From the NCBI RefSeq assembly GCF_025152745.1, contig NZ_CP104040.1, positions 248,001 through 312,000 on the forward strand: a DNA stretch of 64,000 nucleotides. The letters are read 5' to 3'. Every line of letters starts with the position of its first letter. Position 1 is the first letter of the stretch. The notes beneath the pieces were generated by a model. It did no database searches, was not told the DNA's origin, and saw nothing but the letters and a program-made list of their open reading frames with translations. This document shows, piece after piece, positions 42,783-51,848 of this stretch. Position numbers and translations under genes: made by a program. Source of the stretch: Rhizobium sp. WSM4643. GTDB lineage: Bacteria; Pseudomonadota; Alphaproteobacteria; Rhizobiales; Rhizobiaceae.

Positions 42783-43816
42783 CTTGGCCGCGTCCTGCGA
42801 ACAGTGCCGGTGGAATCGCGCTCGATCAGGGTGACCGGCACTTTTACGATCGCGCCTTGCCGAGATTCGTACCCTGTTTGGTGCTCTTCGATCAGCGCTT
42901 CCAGCAGCCGTGCTGCCTGCTGTCCGACATCGCGGATCGGCTGCGCGACCGTTGTCAGCCGTGGAAAGACGTAGGCTGCCTCCGGCAGGTCGTCGAAGCC
43001 TACGACCGAATAGTCGTTCGGAACGGAAAATCCGCGATCCTGGATGGCATGGATGGCGGCAATCGCCGAAACGTCGGTCGTGCCGATGATCGCGGTGACC
43101 TCAGGTCGAGAGGCCAGCAATTCCCGCGCCAGCCGGTAGGTCTCTGCAAAGCTGTGCTCTTCCGCCATCGCCACGGTGGCAGGCGCGATCGCATCTTTCG
43201 CCATCTCCGCCGTGATGCCCTGAAGGCGAAGCTGGATCGGCTGACTGTGGGCCGGCGCGCCGACGATGGCGATTGCCCGGTGGCCGAGGCCCATCAGATG
43301 GCGCGCCATCAGCCGTCCGCCCTCCTCGTGATCGGCCATGACAGCATCGTCGGCAATGCCGCTCAGCTCGCGGTCAATGGCGATGATTGGAATGCCAGCG
43401 TCCCGCAGCACCCCGAAATGCTCGATGCTGCCGAAGGCGCTTGCCACGATGACGCCGTCGACGCGCTGAGCGAGCAGCATCGAGATATAGCGCACCTCAT
43501 GGTCCATACTTTCCGCCGTGCTGCAGATCAGCGTCTGATAGCCGTGCTGAAACAGTTCCTGTTCGATCGCATGGGCGAGGATGCCGAAGAAAGGCACCTC
43601 GATCGACGGCAACATCAGTCCGATCATCCGGCTTGGTGCACCGCGCAGCATACGGGCACCCTTGCTGGGCGTGTAGTTCAGTGTTCGGATAGCCGCCTCG
43701 ACGCGATCTCTGAGCTCAGGCGAGGCATAACCGCTGTTGTTGAGCACGCGCGAGACCGAAGAGACTGACGTTCCTGCAAGCTTAGCGATATGTCGGATAC
43801 TGGTCGTCACGTACAC
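42779..43816 (-). CDS. LacI-family transcriptional repressor
   Basis: A 345-residue LacI/GalR repressor: N-terminal helix-turn-helix and hinge (IRHIAKLAGTSVSSVSRVLNNSG) then a periplasmic-binding-protein-like sensor (MIGLMLPSIEVPFFGILAHAIEQEL, VVGFDDLPEAAYVFPRLTTV). It very likely binds the paired operators at 36975-37046. The start is GTG 43816 or GTG 43810; no strong ribosome site. It converges on the zinc dehydrogenase gene with a few bases of overlap. Confidence 0.9.
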   Translation of the reverse strand: MYVTTSIRHIAKLAGTSVSSVSRVLNNSGYASPELRDRVEAAIRTLNYTPSKGARMLRGAPSRMIGLMLPSIEVPFFGILAHAIEQELFQHGYQTLICSTAESMDHEVRYISMLLAQRVDGVIVASAFGSIEHFGVLRDAGIPIIAIDRELSGIADDAVMADHEEGGRLMARHLMGLGHRAIAIVGAPAHSQPIQLRLQGITAEMAKDAIAPATVAMAEEHSFAETYRLARELLASRPEVTAIIGTTDVSAIAAIHAIQDRGFSVPNDYSVVGFDDLPEAAYVFPRLTTVAQPIRDVGQQAARLLEALIEEHQTGYESRQGAIVKVPVTLIERDSTGTVRRTRPS

Positions 43817-43829
43817 GCATTTCTTTCTC

Positions 43830-43860
43830 TACAGCGCCGGCGTCTTTAAGACGCGCATAG
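43830..43860 (+). repeat. Truncated copy of the AGCGCC...CTTTNAGAC repeat
   Basis: TACAGCGCCGGCGTC, TTTA and AGACGCGCATAGG match the left and inner part of the repeat copies at 54028 and 63812, but the right arm is missing. The rest of 43861-44058 shows no gene. Confidence 0.5.
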
Positions 43861-44058
43861 GAGGCTAGCACAGGAGCGGTCGAACATTCATCAGAAGGAC
43901 TGCTGAAGTTCACCTTCATTTCAGCATCCACTAGATCACTAGCGGGACGCCGCATCAAGCGCGCCGCTATTCGAGAACGCCGGCTGTCGTGACAAGCTTC
44001 ACCGTGAGAGCTAGAAGGATAGGCGCCTCATCGATAGCAGCCCGTTGAGCGGATACTG

Positions 44059-44709
44059 ATGAACGACACAGTTCTCCTGTTTCACGGAATTGCCCGGACG
44101 AAGAAAAGCATGGCGAAGCTCGCCGGCTTCCTGTCGGCCCACGGGTATCGGGTTGTGAACGTCGGTTACCCCTCCACCAAGTTTTCGATCAGCGACCTCG
44201 TCGACATCATCCGACCTGAGATCGACGGCGCTGCGAAGGAGGCAGGCGACGGCCGGGTCCATTTCGTCGGTTATTCGATGGGCGGGCTGATTGTCCGCGC
44301 TTTTCTCAGGAACTATCGCCCAGCCAACCTGGGGAGAGTTGTGATGGTCGGAACGCCGAATAGCGGCAGTCAGATTGCCGATTTCCTCAGGAACTGGCCC
44401 TTGTTCAGGAAGGTCTATGGACCGGCAGGACAGCAGCTAATTACCGATCAAACCGCGATGACGGAGCTGTTTGGCACTGTCGATTATGAACTTGGCATCA
44501 TCGCCGGGAATCGGACCATCGACCCGGTCTCTTCCCTTATCATCGGCCTCAGGGTTCCGAATGATGGAAAGGTTTCGGTGGAGAGCACCCGTCTCGACGG
44601 CGCGTCGGCGCATATCGTCATTCCGGCAAACCACACTTTCTTACCCGTCAACAAGACGATGTGGAGCGAGACACTGTCGTTTTTGCAAGATGGGCGGTTT
44701 ACAAGCTGA
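44059..44709 (+). CDS. Alpha/beta-hydrolase (lipase-like)
   Basis: A 216-residue hydrolase with the oxyanion motif LLFHGIARTK, the nucleophile elbow GYSMGG (Ser) and a late His (IPANHTFL). The fold resembles small triacylglycerol lipases or PGAP1-like esterases; no signal peptide is visible, so it is probably cytoplasmic. The gene is followed 74 bases later by the beta-helix protein gene on the same strand. Substrate unknown. Confidence 0.83.
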   Translation: MNDTVLLFHGIARTKKSMAKLAGFLSAHGYRVVNVGYPSTKFSISDLVDIIRPEIDGAAKEAGDGRVHFVGYSMGGLIVRAFLRNYRPANLGRVVMVGTPNSGSQIADFLRNWPLFRKVYGPAGQQLITDQTAMTELFGTVDYELGIIAGNRTIDPVSSLIIGLRVPNDGKVSVESTRLDGASAHIVIPANHTFLPVNKTMWSETLSFLQDGRFTS

Positions 44710-44783
44710 ATATCCACATATTCAAACATCCGCCACATGCCCTCTGCTTAATTCCCCGCGGCACCGGTATCGAAGGAAATGCA

Positions 44784-45929
44784 ATGACCGCCATCCTGCG
44801 AAAGAAAGTTCACGGCGCGTCTACACGCGGACAGGTCATCGATGGTGCGCCCGATGTCGGCGTCGGCTATCAGGTGTTTTCCGATACGGTGATCGAAGAC
44901 GTTATCGTCAAGAATTCTCCTCGAGGCTTCAAATTTCACAATGGCAAGAATCTCACCGTCAGGCGCTGTGAAACGGAGAATGTAAACGGCGACGGCATCT
45001 ACCTGACAAAGACGACGCACGTGTTGCTGGAGAATAATCGCATCGGCGCGGCGCCGGGCGAGGGAGCAGACTGCTGCCAGTTCGCCTATCAAAACAGCGA
45101 CGACAATATCAGCTCCGATATCGTGATCCGCGGCAATCTCTTCCTGCAGACGCCGGCGAGCGCATCGAACAAGGGCGCGCTGGTCTGCGACAGAACTCGC
45201 AAATACCTGGTCGAATACAATTTCATCGGCGGCAAGAATTTCTCCTTTTCGTCGATTGGGGATGACGCCGTGGTGCGCAGCAACATCATGCGCGATGGCA
45301 GGATGAATGATTATTCCTTCGGCTACGGCATCGCCGACAAGGCCGACCACGCCGGGCATCACGTTTATGACAACTGGATCGAGAACACCAATCGTGGCGT
45401 CAGCCTGAGCGGCTTTTCGGATCAGGAACTGGCATTTCGCAAAGACATCGATATCCACGACAACGTCATCAGCCAATGCGACATCGCGTTCTTCGCCAAT
45501 CGACCGTGGTCCGGGAGCTTTCGGCGCAACATATTCCTGCGGTGCGAACAGGACATGGTTCTCAAGGGAAACGGCAAGGCGACTGCGGGTGATATCGATG
45601 GCAACTATCGCAACGATGGCAGCTTTCTGAATATCACCCCGCCGCCGCTTCGCTTGAAGCCTGACGGCAAGGCTTCCGTTGCCTCCGGCGAATGGACATC
45701 CGAGCCCGACGAAATCCGCATCCAGTGGCGTGACAAGGGGATCGACATCCCAGGTGCCAATCGGCCTTCCATTACGGTTGAGCCTGGCATGGAATTGTCA
45801 TGCGTCTTGCTTGCCCGCAAGGCGCAGAACTGGATGCTGGCGATCGCTGAGACTGCCTATGACGACTTCACGCCGCGCGCATGGCAAGAACATAGGCTGC
45901 TTTGGCAGAAGCGCTATCTCTCGATTTAA
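44784..45929 (+). CDS. Right-handed parallel beta-helix protein
   Basis: A 381-residue protein with repeated coils such as VIEDVIVKNSPRGFKFHNGKNLTVRRCE and HVLLENNRIG, typical of pectate-lyase-like beta-helices acting on polysaccharides. No signal peptide is present and no catalytic triad is assignable, so it may be a cytoplasmic or exported lyase, or a tailspike-like binding protein. The last 90 residues appear to be a separate beta domain. ATG 44784 follows GAAGGA by 6 bases. It opens the polysaccharide-type gene group. Confidence 0.75.
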   Translation: MTAILRKKVHGASTRGQVIDGAPDVGVGYQVFSDTVIEDVIVKNSPRGFKFHNGKNLTVRRCETENVNGDGIYLTKTTHVLLENNRIGAAPGEGADCCQFAYQNSDDNISSDIVIRGNLFLQTPASASNKGALVCDRTRKYLVEYNFIGGKNFSFSSIGDDAVVRSNIMRDGRMNDYSFGYGIADKADHAGHHVYDNWIENTNRGVSLSGFSDQELAFRKDIDIHDNVISQCDIAFFANRPWSGSFRRNIFLRCEQDMVLKGNGKATAGDIDGNYRNDGSFLNITPPPLRLKPDGKASVASGEWTSEPDEIRIQWRDKGIDIPGANRPSITVEPGMELSCVLLARKAQNWMLAIAETAYDDFTPRAWQEHRLLWQKRYLSI

Positions 45930-45962
45930 GCGGTGCGACCGAGAACCCGGATCGCGCCAAAA

Positions 45963-47051
45963 TCAGGATCGACGCCAGCGAAGTCTCATGGCCTTTCCGG
46001 CGCTGAGCGCTTTGCGCACCGGTTCATCGTAGAGGCGGGTGACGATGATGGCCAATAGGACGATCAATGGAAGAACGATGGCAAAGATCGCCCAAGCCGG
46101 CGGTTGCCCCAGGCCAGCGGCTTTCAATGCTCCCAATAGCAAGCCGAGCAGCGGAACATGAATTGCATAGAGCGCGTAAGACGCCTCTCCCGCAATAAGA
46201 AGCGGCTGTCGCAGCACGCCATCGAAGTTGGCTGTGTAAAGGACAAGCACGGCGATCGGAAATAGAGCAGTGATGACAATCAGGTCCTTAATGCCAACCA
46301 AGGCGGCGGGCGCCTGGAAAACGAGAAGTGCAGTCGCGACGACGATGACAGCCACTGCTGCTGCTTTTCCGATGCCTGAAGGGGAAAGCCGCTCACGGTA
46401 GCGGTACATCAAGATGCCGAGGGTGAAGGAAAAGAGAACGCGGGGAAAACCGGAGAGCAAAGCGCCGTCGAGTGGGATCAGGTCGGCGCTTCCATGGGCC
46501 AGCGTTTGCGCCGCCAGCCAAACCCATGACGCCAGCAGGATGAGTGCGAGCACGCCGCTGGACAGCATTCTCGCCGCATAGCCGTAGGCGAGGTTGATCA
46601 CGATCTCCAGGAACAGGGACCATGACGGACCGTTGAAGGGGAACAAGTTCGGCGCCTTCAGCGATGTTCCACCGATCGCCGGCAGGAAGAACATCGAGGC
46701 AAGCAACGAGGTGGCAAACAGCATGGGATCCATTTGCTGATTTCTGCTGAGCGACATACCTGCATATGCGAGTACGCCGAGCAACAAACCGAGCAGATAG
46801 AGGGGATACAAGCGGATGAGACGCTTGATGGCGAAATCATTGGCAGAGAGCGTAGACTCCTGAATGAGTTTCCTCTCATAGGCGTGGCCGATCACGAAGC
46901 CGCTCAGACAAAAAAACAGGTCGACGGCGAGGTAGGCAGCAGGTGCTGCATCAAATCCGACAAACCCTTCGGTGTGATGCATTGCCACACAAATAGCCGC
47001 CAGGCCGCGAATTCCATCGAGGCCGACCAGTCTACGATTATTTGAACTCAT
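45963..47051 (-). CDS. Acyltransferase 3 family membrane protein (OafA-like)
   Basis: A 362-residue inner-membrane O-acyltransferase with about ten helices. The family start is clear: RRLVGLDGIRGLAAICVAMHH (catalytic-type His) and FFCLSGFVIGHAYERK. It probably adds acetyl groups to an exopolysaccharide or O-antigen. ATG 47051 comes 5 bases after the stop of the upstream ligase-like gene; ATG 47069 would overlap it. These genes form a leftward pair. Confidence 0.88.
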   Translation of the reverse strand: MSSNNRRLVGLDGIRGLAAICVAMHHTEGFVGFDAAPAAYLAVDLFFCLSGFVIGHAYERKLIQESTLSANDFAIKRLIRLYPLYLLGLLLGVLAYAGMSLSRNQQMDPMLFATSLLASMFFLPAIGGTSLKAPNLFPFNGPSWSLFLEIVINLAYGYAARMLSSGVLALILLASWVWLAAQTLAHGSADLIPLDGALLSGFPRVLFSFTLGILMYRYRERLSPSGIGKAAAVAVIVVATALLVFQAPAALVGIKDLIVITALFPIAVLVLYTANFDGVLRQPLLIAGEASYALYAIHVPLLGLLLGALKAAGLGQPPAWAIFAIVLPLIVLLAIIVTRLYDEPVRKALSAGKAMRLRWRRS

Positions 47052-47055
47052 CTTT

Positions 47056-48411
47056 TTAGCCTGATGCATGTTGCGCGCCTGCCTGGGTCGGTTTGCGGAA
47101 GCGGGACAGGAACTCCGGGCCGAGGCTCGTCAGTGCGATCACGGTATGGGGCCATAGGATGAAGGGGGCCAGCATCATTCCGGCTTCGGTGAACGCGCCG
47201 ATCAGGATCAGGAGGATAATGACAACCTCCTTCCTCTTGGTGATGGCGAGCGCTTGATTGAGGGGTGACGAGGTCATCTTCCCCACGAGCCGCACCACCA
47301 CGAACGACGTCCAGATGATGGTGGCGGGTATGCCCATGTTCAGCGCAAGTTCGATATAGGTGTTGTGGGTGGATTGAGCGTCCCAGGTAAGGCGAACATA
47401 TTGCTCCATGATTTCGGGCTGTCGGAACAAGGCAAATCCCCAGCCGGTAAGGGGCCGCTCGAAGATCAGCGGCAGCAACTGTTCCCAAACATTCGTACGT
47501 CCGCTGAGCGTAAGGTCTTTCCCGAATGACTCGGCAATCGCCTGTGCCACACCCATCAATGCGACGGAGACGACAAAGCCCAGCAGGGCGAATGCAAGAA
47601 GAACGACGAAGGATCTGAAGATCCGGCCTGGAAAGCGCTGAATCCAGCTCATTCCGTAGTATACGGCTATTCCGATCGAAAGCAGGATGATCGCCGTCGA
47701 TGATTTCGCCAGCACGATGAGCACGAGGTAGAGCAGCATTGCCGCCCATCTCAGGAGATCATAGTAGCGCAGACGCCACATCGGCAGGGCCGGCAGTAGC
47801 AAGATGAAGTTTGTTGCCGAGAACTGGCCGAGCATGTTTTTGTGGTAAAATGCCCCTTTCACCATCCCGGCATAACTGCCTCTCATCACCGCGAACCGCG
47901 GAAAGGCTGCTGTGTAAAGAATATTGATGAAAGCCGTTGCAATCGCAAACTTCGCCAGGCTTTCAAATGTGTCAACGGCTCCGTAACGGGCTCGGTAAAG
48001 AATGGGTCCAGCTGTCAGCAATGCGACGGCGACGAGGGCTCGGAGCGAGGCTCCGACGCTGACGGAAAAAGCAATCGAGAGAAAGACGCATAAGCAGACT
48101 ATGCCGACCAGCGGCGAGGCGCTGCGAATCAATTCGAAGATGCGCCTGGGCTCCAGGATGCAGTAGAGGCCAATGAGTGGAACGAGCGACATCAGCAACA
48201 GTCGCATCGGCATGGGGTCTTTGCCGACGCCCTCCTGGAAGTCGGCCGGCAGCCCATACCACATGCCGGTCGCTCTCCAGAGGGAAATATAAAATATTGC
48301 CGAGAGGACGATCCGCACGAAGGTTTCACGCCGAATGCGATATTGCGCGCGAGCTCTGGGTCTATGTCTTTGCAGGCCAATCGGTTGGTAGCTGTCAAAT
48401 GAGGTGCTCAT
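47056..48411 (-). CDS. O-antigen ligase/polymerase (Wzy/ExoQ-like) membrane protein
   Basis: A 451-residue protein with about ten to eleven helices and a large periplasmic loop holding GRTNVWEQLLPLIFERPLTGWG and STHNTYIELALNMG, typical of the WaaL/Wzy/ExoQ superfamily. It should polymerise or ligate a surface polysaccharide in the periplasmic leaflet. The downstream acyltransferase gene overlaps or follows within bases, so they are cotranscribed. Confidence 0.88.
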   Translation of the reverse strand: MSTSFDSYQPIGLQRHRPRARAQYRIRRETFVRIVLSAIFYISLWRATGMWYGLPADFQEGVGKDPMPMRLLLMSLVPLIGLYCILEPRRIFELIRSASPLVGIVCLCVFLSIAFSVSVGASLRALVAVALLTAGPILYRARYGAVDTFESLAKFAIATAFINILYTAAFPRFAVMRGSYAGMVKGAFYHKNMLGQFSATNFILLLPALPMWRLRYYDLLRWAAMLLYLVLIVLAKSSTAIILLSIGIAVYYGMSWIQRFPGRIFRSFVVLLAFALLGFVVSVALMGVAQAIAESFGKDLTLSGRTNVWEQLLPLIFERPLTGWGFALFRQPEIMEQYVRLTWDAQSTHNTYIELALNMGIPATIIWTSFVVVRLVGKMTSSPLNQALAITKRKEVVIILLILIGAFTEAGMMLAPFILWPHTVIALTSLGPEFLSRFRKPTQAGAQHASG

Positions 48412-48454
48412 GACATTCCGCCTTGCGTTTTGGTAACCACCTGAGCGGCAAAAA

Positions 48455-49189
48455 TCAAAGCTGTAGACCCGCTGCGGCGAGGAAGCTCGTGATCAGCTTG
48501 TATGCCCCTTCATTAAAATGAAGATGGTCAGGCTTGTAGTTGGAACATTCTTTATCGCTTGGCTTACCGCACCGCAACATATCATCGTTCATTTGAACAA
48601 ACGTGACACCCGGCATTGCAGCCAATGACGATGCGACAAGCTGGTTGGCCGGAATTCGCACATCCTCGTAGAAGGCATAGCGCTTGCCCCGAGGCGGTAT
48701 GGATAACGCATAAATATGGGCGCCTGGCCAAAGAGCGCGAACCTTGCTGACAACAGCGACGACACCAGCTGCCACGGCGGATGGCGCAGTTTTCGCACCC
48801 AGGTTGTTCGTGCCGATAAGCACGACGACATCGGCGGGATGGAAATCCGGAAGGTTTAGACCATCGAGGCGGTACAGTGCATTTTGCGTGGTATCCCCAG
48901 CGACCCCGAGGTTCATCACCGGGCGCGTGGGAAAGCTGTCCTTGATCCAAGGCTGCCAGAGCTCGATGAGTGAATCGCCGACAAGAGCCAGATTGTATCG
49001 GGCCGATTTGTCGCGGTAGCTGGGAAGAGCGCGATCATATCTCTTGTTTGCCGGCTTTTGTTGAGCCAGCGCATTCGACACCTTTGCAGGGTCGGGGCAT
49101 TCCTGTGCGAAGGATGGGCCAGCATTGCTGACAATGAAAAGGAAATTCAATGCGAGGACGATGACAAGGTTGGCGAAGGGTCGCAACAT
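48455..49189 (-). CDS. SGNH/GDSL-family hydrolase, secreted
   Basis: A 244-residue protein with a signal peptide (FANLVIVLALNFLFIVSNAGPSFAQ). SGNH blocks are present: GDSL-like LVGDSLIELW (Ser), NLGVAGDTT (Gly), IGTNNLG (Asn) and D-x-x-H in KPDHLHFNEGAY. It is a probable periplasmic or outer-membrane esterase, perhaps deacetylating polysaccharide. It is 43 bases upstream of the ligase-like gene on the same strand and may head that operon. Confidence 0.88.
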   Translation of the reverse strand: MLRPFANLVIVLALNFLFIVSNAGPSFAQECPDPAKVSNALAQQKPANKRYDRALPSYRDKSARYNLALVGDSLIELWQPWIKDSFPTRPVMNLGVAGDTTQNALYRLDGLNLPDFHPADVVVLIGTNNLGAKTAPSAVAAGVVAVVSKVRALWPGAHIYALSIPPRGKRYAFYEDVRIPANQLVASSLAAMPGVTFVQMNDDMLRCGKPSDKECSNYKPDHLHFNEGAYKLITSFLAAAGLQL

Positions 49190-49361
49190 TCAGATTACCG
49201 ATATCCTGACGTCTTGGGGCTTTCATTATTGAAGAGGAAAATGGCGGTGGCAAGGAGAGAGTGGCTCTGGCCTCTCCGCCCGCAATGCTCGGCACCGTTG
49301 GCAGCCGATCCATGAAATGGAAATCACTGACCGCATCAGATCAACGAAGTCTTCAATTGCC

Positions 49362-49386
49362 GGAACCAAAGACCGAAGCCGCCGTT
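49362..49386 (+). promoter_or_regulatory. EcfG/RpoE2-type promoter of the first Ku gene
   Basis: GGAAC (49362-49366), 16 bases, CGTT (49383-49386), an exact consensus match, 40 bases before the ATG at 49426. Confidence 0.72.
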
Positions 49387-49425
49387 GATTGCCATGCCCA
49401 ACCGTGTCCGGGAGACAGGACAGAC

Positions 49426-50232
49426 ATGGCACGTCAGACATTCTGGAAAGGTTATCTCAAGCTCTCGCTCGTCACCGCCGCCGTCTCGCTGACGCCGGCG
49501 ACGACCGAAAGCAACAAGGTCCGTTTCCATGTCCTCAATCGCCAGACGAAGAACCGCGTCGAAAGCCGCTATCTCGACAGCGTCACCCATAAACTGGTGG
49601 CCGAGCGGGACCAGGTGAAGGCCTATCCGCACGGCGAGGACGACTATGTTCTTCTCGAAGACGAGGAGATCGAGGAAGTCGGGCTCGAAAGCACCCGCAC
49701 CATCGAGATCGACAGTTTCGTGCCGCGCGGATCGATCGATTGGATCTGGTACGACAAACCGCATTTTCTGGCGCCCGAGGACAAGGTCGGGGTGGAAGCC
49801 TTTTGCGTCATCCGCGAGGCGATGAAGGCGAATGACGTGGTCGGCATCGCCCGGCTTGTCCTTTACCGTCGTGAGCGTGCCGTGCTGTTGGAGCCGCAAG
49901 GCAAAGGCATCGTTCTCTGGACCCTGCGCTATGGCGACGAGGTGCGTGAACCCGTGGCTGAACTCGACGACAAGACCGAGATCGACAGCAAGCTGCTGAC
50001 GCTGATGACGCAACTTGTGAAGGAAGAGACGAAGGATTGGAGCCCCACCATGGTGCAGGACCCAATCCAGAAACGCCTGAAGTCGATGCTCCGCGGCAAG
50101 CAGAAGAGCCTGAAAAAGGCCGCGCCCGCGAAAAAACCTGCACCCGTTAAATCGACGGGCAATGTCATCAATATCATGGATGCGCTGAAAAAGAGCCTGG
50201 CCGCGGAAGGCGGCCAGAAGTCGCGCCAATGA
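49426..50232 (+). CDS. ku: Ku protein, first copy
   Basis: A 268-residue bacterial Ku-family protein that encircles broken DNA ends in non-homologous end joining. The Ku core begins RQTFWKGYLKLSLVTAAVSL and includes FHVLNRQTKNRVESRYLDS and LLEDEEIEEVGLESTRTIEI; a Lys/Ala/Pro-rich tail (KKAAPAKKPAPVK) follows residue 225, typical of DNA-threading extensions. It differs in sequence from the second Ku at 50398, so the two may form a heterodimer. An exact EcfG-type promoter lies upstream. No ligase D gene is in the window. Confidence 0.95.
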   Translation: MARQTFWKGYLKLSLVTAAVSLTPATTESNKVRFHVLNRQTKNRVESRYLDSVTHKLVAERDQVKAYPHGEDDYVLLEDEEIEEVGLESTRTIEIDSFVPRGSIDWIWYDKPHFLAPEDKVGVEAFCVIREAMKANDVVGIARLVLYRRERAVLLEPQGKGIVLWTLRYGDEVREPVAELDDKTEIDSKLLTLMTQLVKEETKDWSPTMVQDPIQKRLKSMLRGKQKSLKKAAPAKKPAPVKSTGNVINIMDALKKSLAAEGGQKSRQ

Positions 50233-50397
50233 AAAAGCGGCCAGCAATATATAAATCAAAGACTTAAAACGCACCGCGGGAATCCACTTTGACGCGCTTC
50301 AGGTCCAGCGGCTTCGCCGGCACGACAAGCTGATGCATTCGCGACGAGGTCGGGTGCGCCTGAGATTGCCTATCGCCCGCCAAGGGGCGAGGCCATC

Positions 50398-51252
50398 TCA
50401 GCTTGCCTTCTTGCTGCGGCCGTCGCTGCGCGCCGGCGCCTTCTTCTTCGCCGGGGCCTTCTTTGCTGGCGCTTTGCCGCTCATCTTGGCACTCTGGCGC
50501 AGCGCTTCCATCAGGTCGACGACCTTGCGTTCCGGCGGCTGTTTCTTCTTCGGTGGTGCCCGGCCCTCGATTTTCGCCTTTACCAGTTCGACGAGGGCAG
50601 CCTCGTAGCGATCTTCGTAATCGCTTGGTTCGAAGCTGCCACGCTTGGTCTCCAGGATATGGCCTGCGAGTTCGAGCATCTCCTTATCGAACTTGACGTC
50701 TGGAATGTCTTTGAAGACGGTATCGGCCGAGCGCACCTCGTAGTCGAAATTCAGCATCGTCGCGACGATGTAGTCGTCATGCGGACGGATCAGCAGCGTC
50801 CGGTTGCGCCGGAAAAGCACGGCTTCGGCCAGCGCCGCGACCTTGCCGTCACGCATGCCCCTAGCGATCAGCGACAGTGCCTCCTCGTCGTGTTCGTCGA
50901 CGGGCGCGAGATAGTAAGGGCGGTCGAAATAAAGCTTGTCGATATCGTCATAGGCGATGAAAGCCTTGATATTGAGGACCTTGTCGCTTTCCGGCATGAT
51001 TTCGGCGATCTCGTCGCCCTCGATGACGATGTAATCGCCATTCTCCATCTGATAGCCCTTGACCTGGTCGCCCCGCTCGACCGGTTTGCCGGTCTCGCTG
51101 TCGACGAATTGCCGTTCTACCCGGTGGCCGGTCCTGCGGTTGATGATATTGAAAGAGACACGGTCGGAGGAGGAAACAGCGGTATAGAGCCCGACGGCAC
51201 AGGCAAGGTCGCCCACCTTGAGATGACCTTTCCAGCTTGCCCGAGCGGCCAT
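50398..51252 (-). CDS. ku: Ku protein, second copy
   Basis: A 284-residue Ku-family protein convergent with the first. Core features: RASWKGHLKVGDLACAVGLYTAV, FNIINRRTGHRVERQFVDSETGK and VIEGDEIAEIMPESDKVLNIKAFI; the tail from about residue 235 is strongly basic (KAPAKKAPAKKKAPARSDGRSKK). ATG 51252 is preferred over ATG 51270, matching the first copy's start. It follows the DUF2188 gene by 18 bases on the minus strand, so it probably belongs to the operon starting at 51808. Confidence 0.95.
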   Translation of the reverse strand: MAARASWKGHLKVGDLACAVGLYTAVSSSDRVSFNIINRRTGHRVERQFVDSETGKPVERGDQVKGYQMENGDYIVIEGDEIAEIMPESDKVLNIKAFIAYDDIDKLYFDRPYYLAPVDEHDEEALSLIARGMRDGKVAALAEAVLFRRNRTLLIRPHDDYIVATMLNFDYEVRSADTVFKDIPDVKFDKEMLELAGHILETKRGSFEPSDYEDRYEAALVELVKAKIEGRAPPKKKQPPERKVVDLMEALRQSAKMSGKAPAKKAPAKKKAPARSDGRSKKAS

Positions 51253-51270
51253 TCCATCCTCCGCAGCCAA

Positions 51271-51501
51271 TCAGAGCCGGCTGCCGCTCTTGTCGGTGTC
51301 GATTGGCAGGACTTCCCAGCCGCCATCAGGCGCGGGATAGGCGAGCAGCGCATCGCCATCGCCGATCTTCTGCCTCGATGCAGCGTCCTTGGCATGGACA
51401 ATTGCTTCATCCGCTGTCGCATAGGTTTCCGAAAGTGTGTCGCCGAGCTTATAGGCCCAGCCATTGTCATGCGGCACGACCTGATAGGTGATATCGGCCA
51501 T
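51271..51501 (-). CDS. DUF2188 family small protein
   Basis: A 76-residue protein of the DUF2188 family: ITYQVVPHDNGWAYKLGDTLSETYATADEAIVHAKDAA. Function unknown; members are common in stress loci, and here it sits between an EcfG-type promoter and a Ku gene. ATG 51501 follows AGGAG by about 9 bases on the minus strand. Confidence 0.85.
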   Translation of the reverse strand: MADITYQVVPHDNGWAYKLGDTLSETYATADEAIVHAKDAASRQKIGDGDALLAYPAPDGGWEVLPIDTDKSGSRL

Positions 51502-51547
51502 CTCGGATCTCCTCTTCTCAACTAAATAGGGTGCGGGATGTCGTCGG

Positions 51548-51808
51548 CTACTTCCGATGTGGTTTGCGCCGTTCGTCGAGCGCAATGATCTTCTCCAGCG
51601 ATGCGATATCCTCGCTGGTGACGACAGGAACCGGATCGGCAGCGATGGCTTCCAGCACCTCCCGCGAGATCGCGCCGTTTCGGATCGCCCATTCCAGCGT
51701 TTCGCGCGTCTCCCGCTCGGCCTTCAGCTGCGCATAGAGTGCAACGATCAGCCGATCGCGAGCATCCATCCGCCGGCTCTGGTTATCCACGCTGCGGACA
51801 TCAGGCAT
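51548..51808 (-). CDS. Hypothetical protein of the Ku operon
   Basis: An 86-residue, mostly helical, charged protein (ARDRLIVALYAQLKAERETRETLEWAIRNGAI) with no recognised domain, signal or membrane segment. It is the first gene after an EcfG-like promoter (51873-51849) and precedes DUF2188 and the second Ku gene on the same strand. It is convincing by codon use and position. Confidence 0.72.
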   Translation of the reverse strand: MPDVRSVDNQSRRMDARDRLIVALYAQLKAERETRETLEWAIRNGAISREVLEAIAADPVPVVTSEDIASLEKIIALDERRKPHRK

Positions 51809-51848
51809 CGCAATCCACCTTTGTCACTGATTTCGTTCAGGTGTATTC

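Noticed and set aside
42470..43768. A 432-residue plus-strand frame opposite the LacI gene
   Set aside because: Opposes a clear LacI repressor and has shadow composition.
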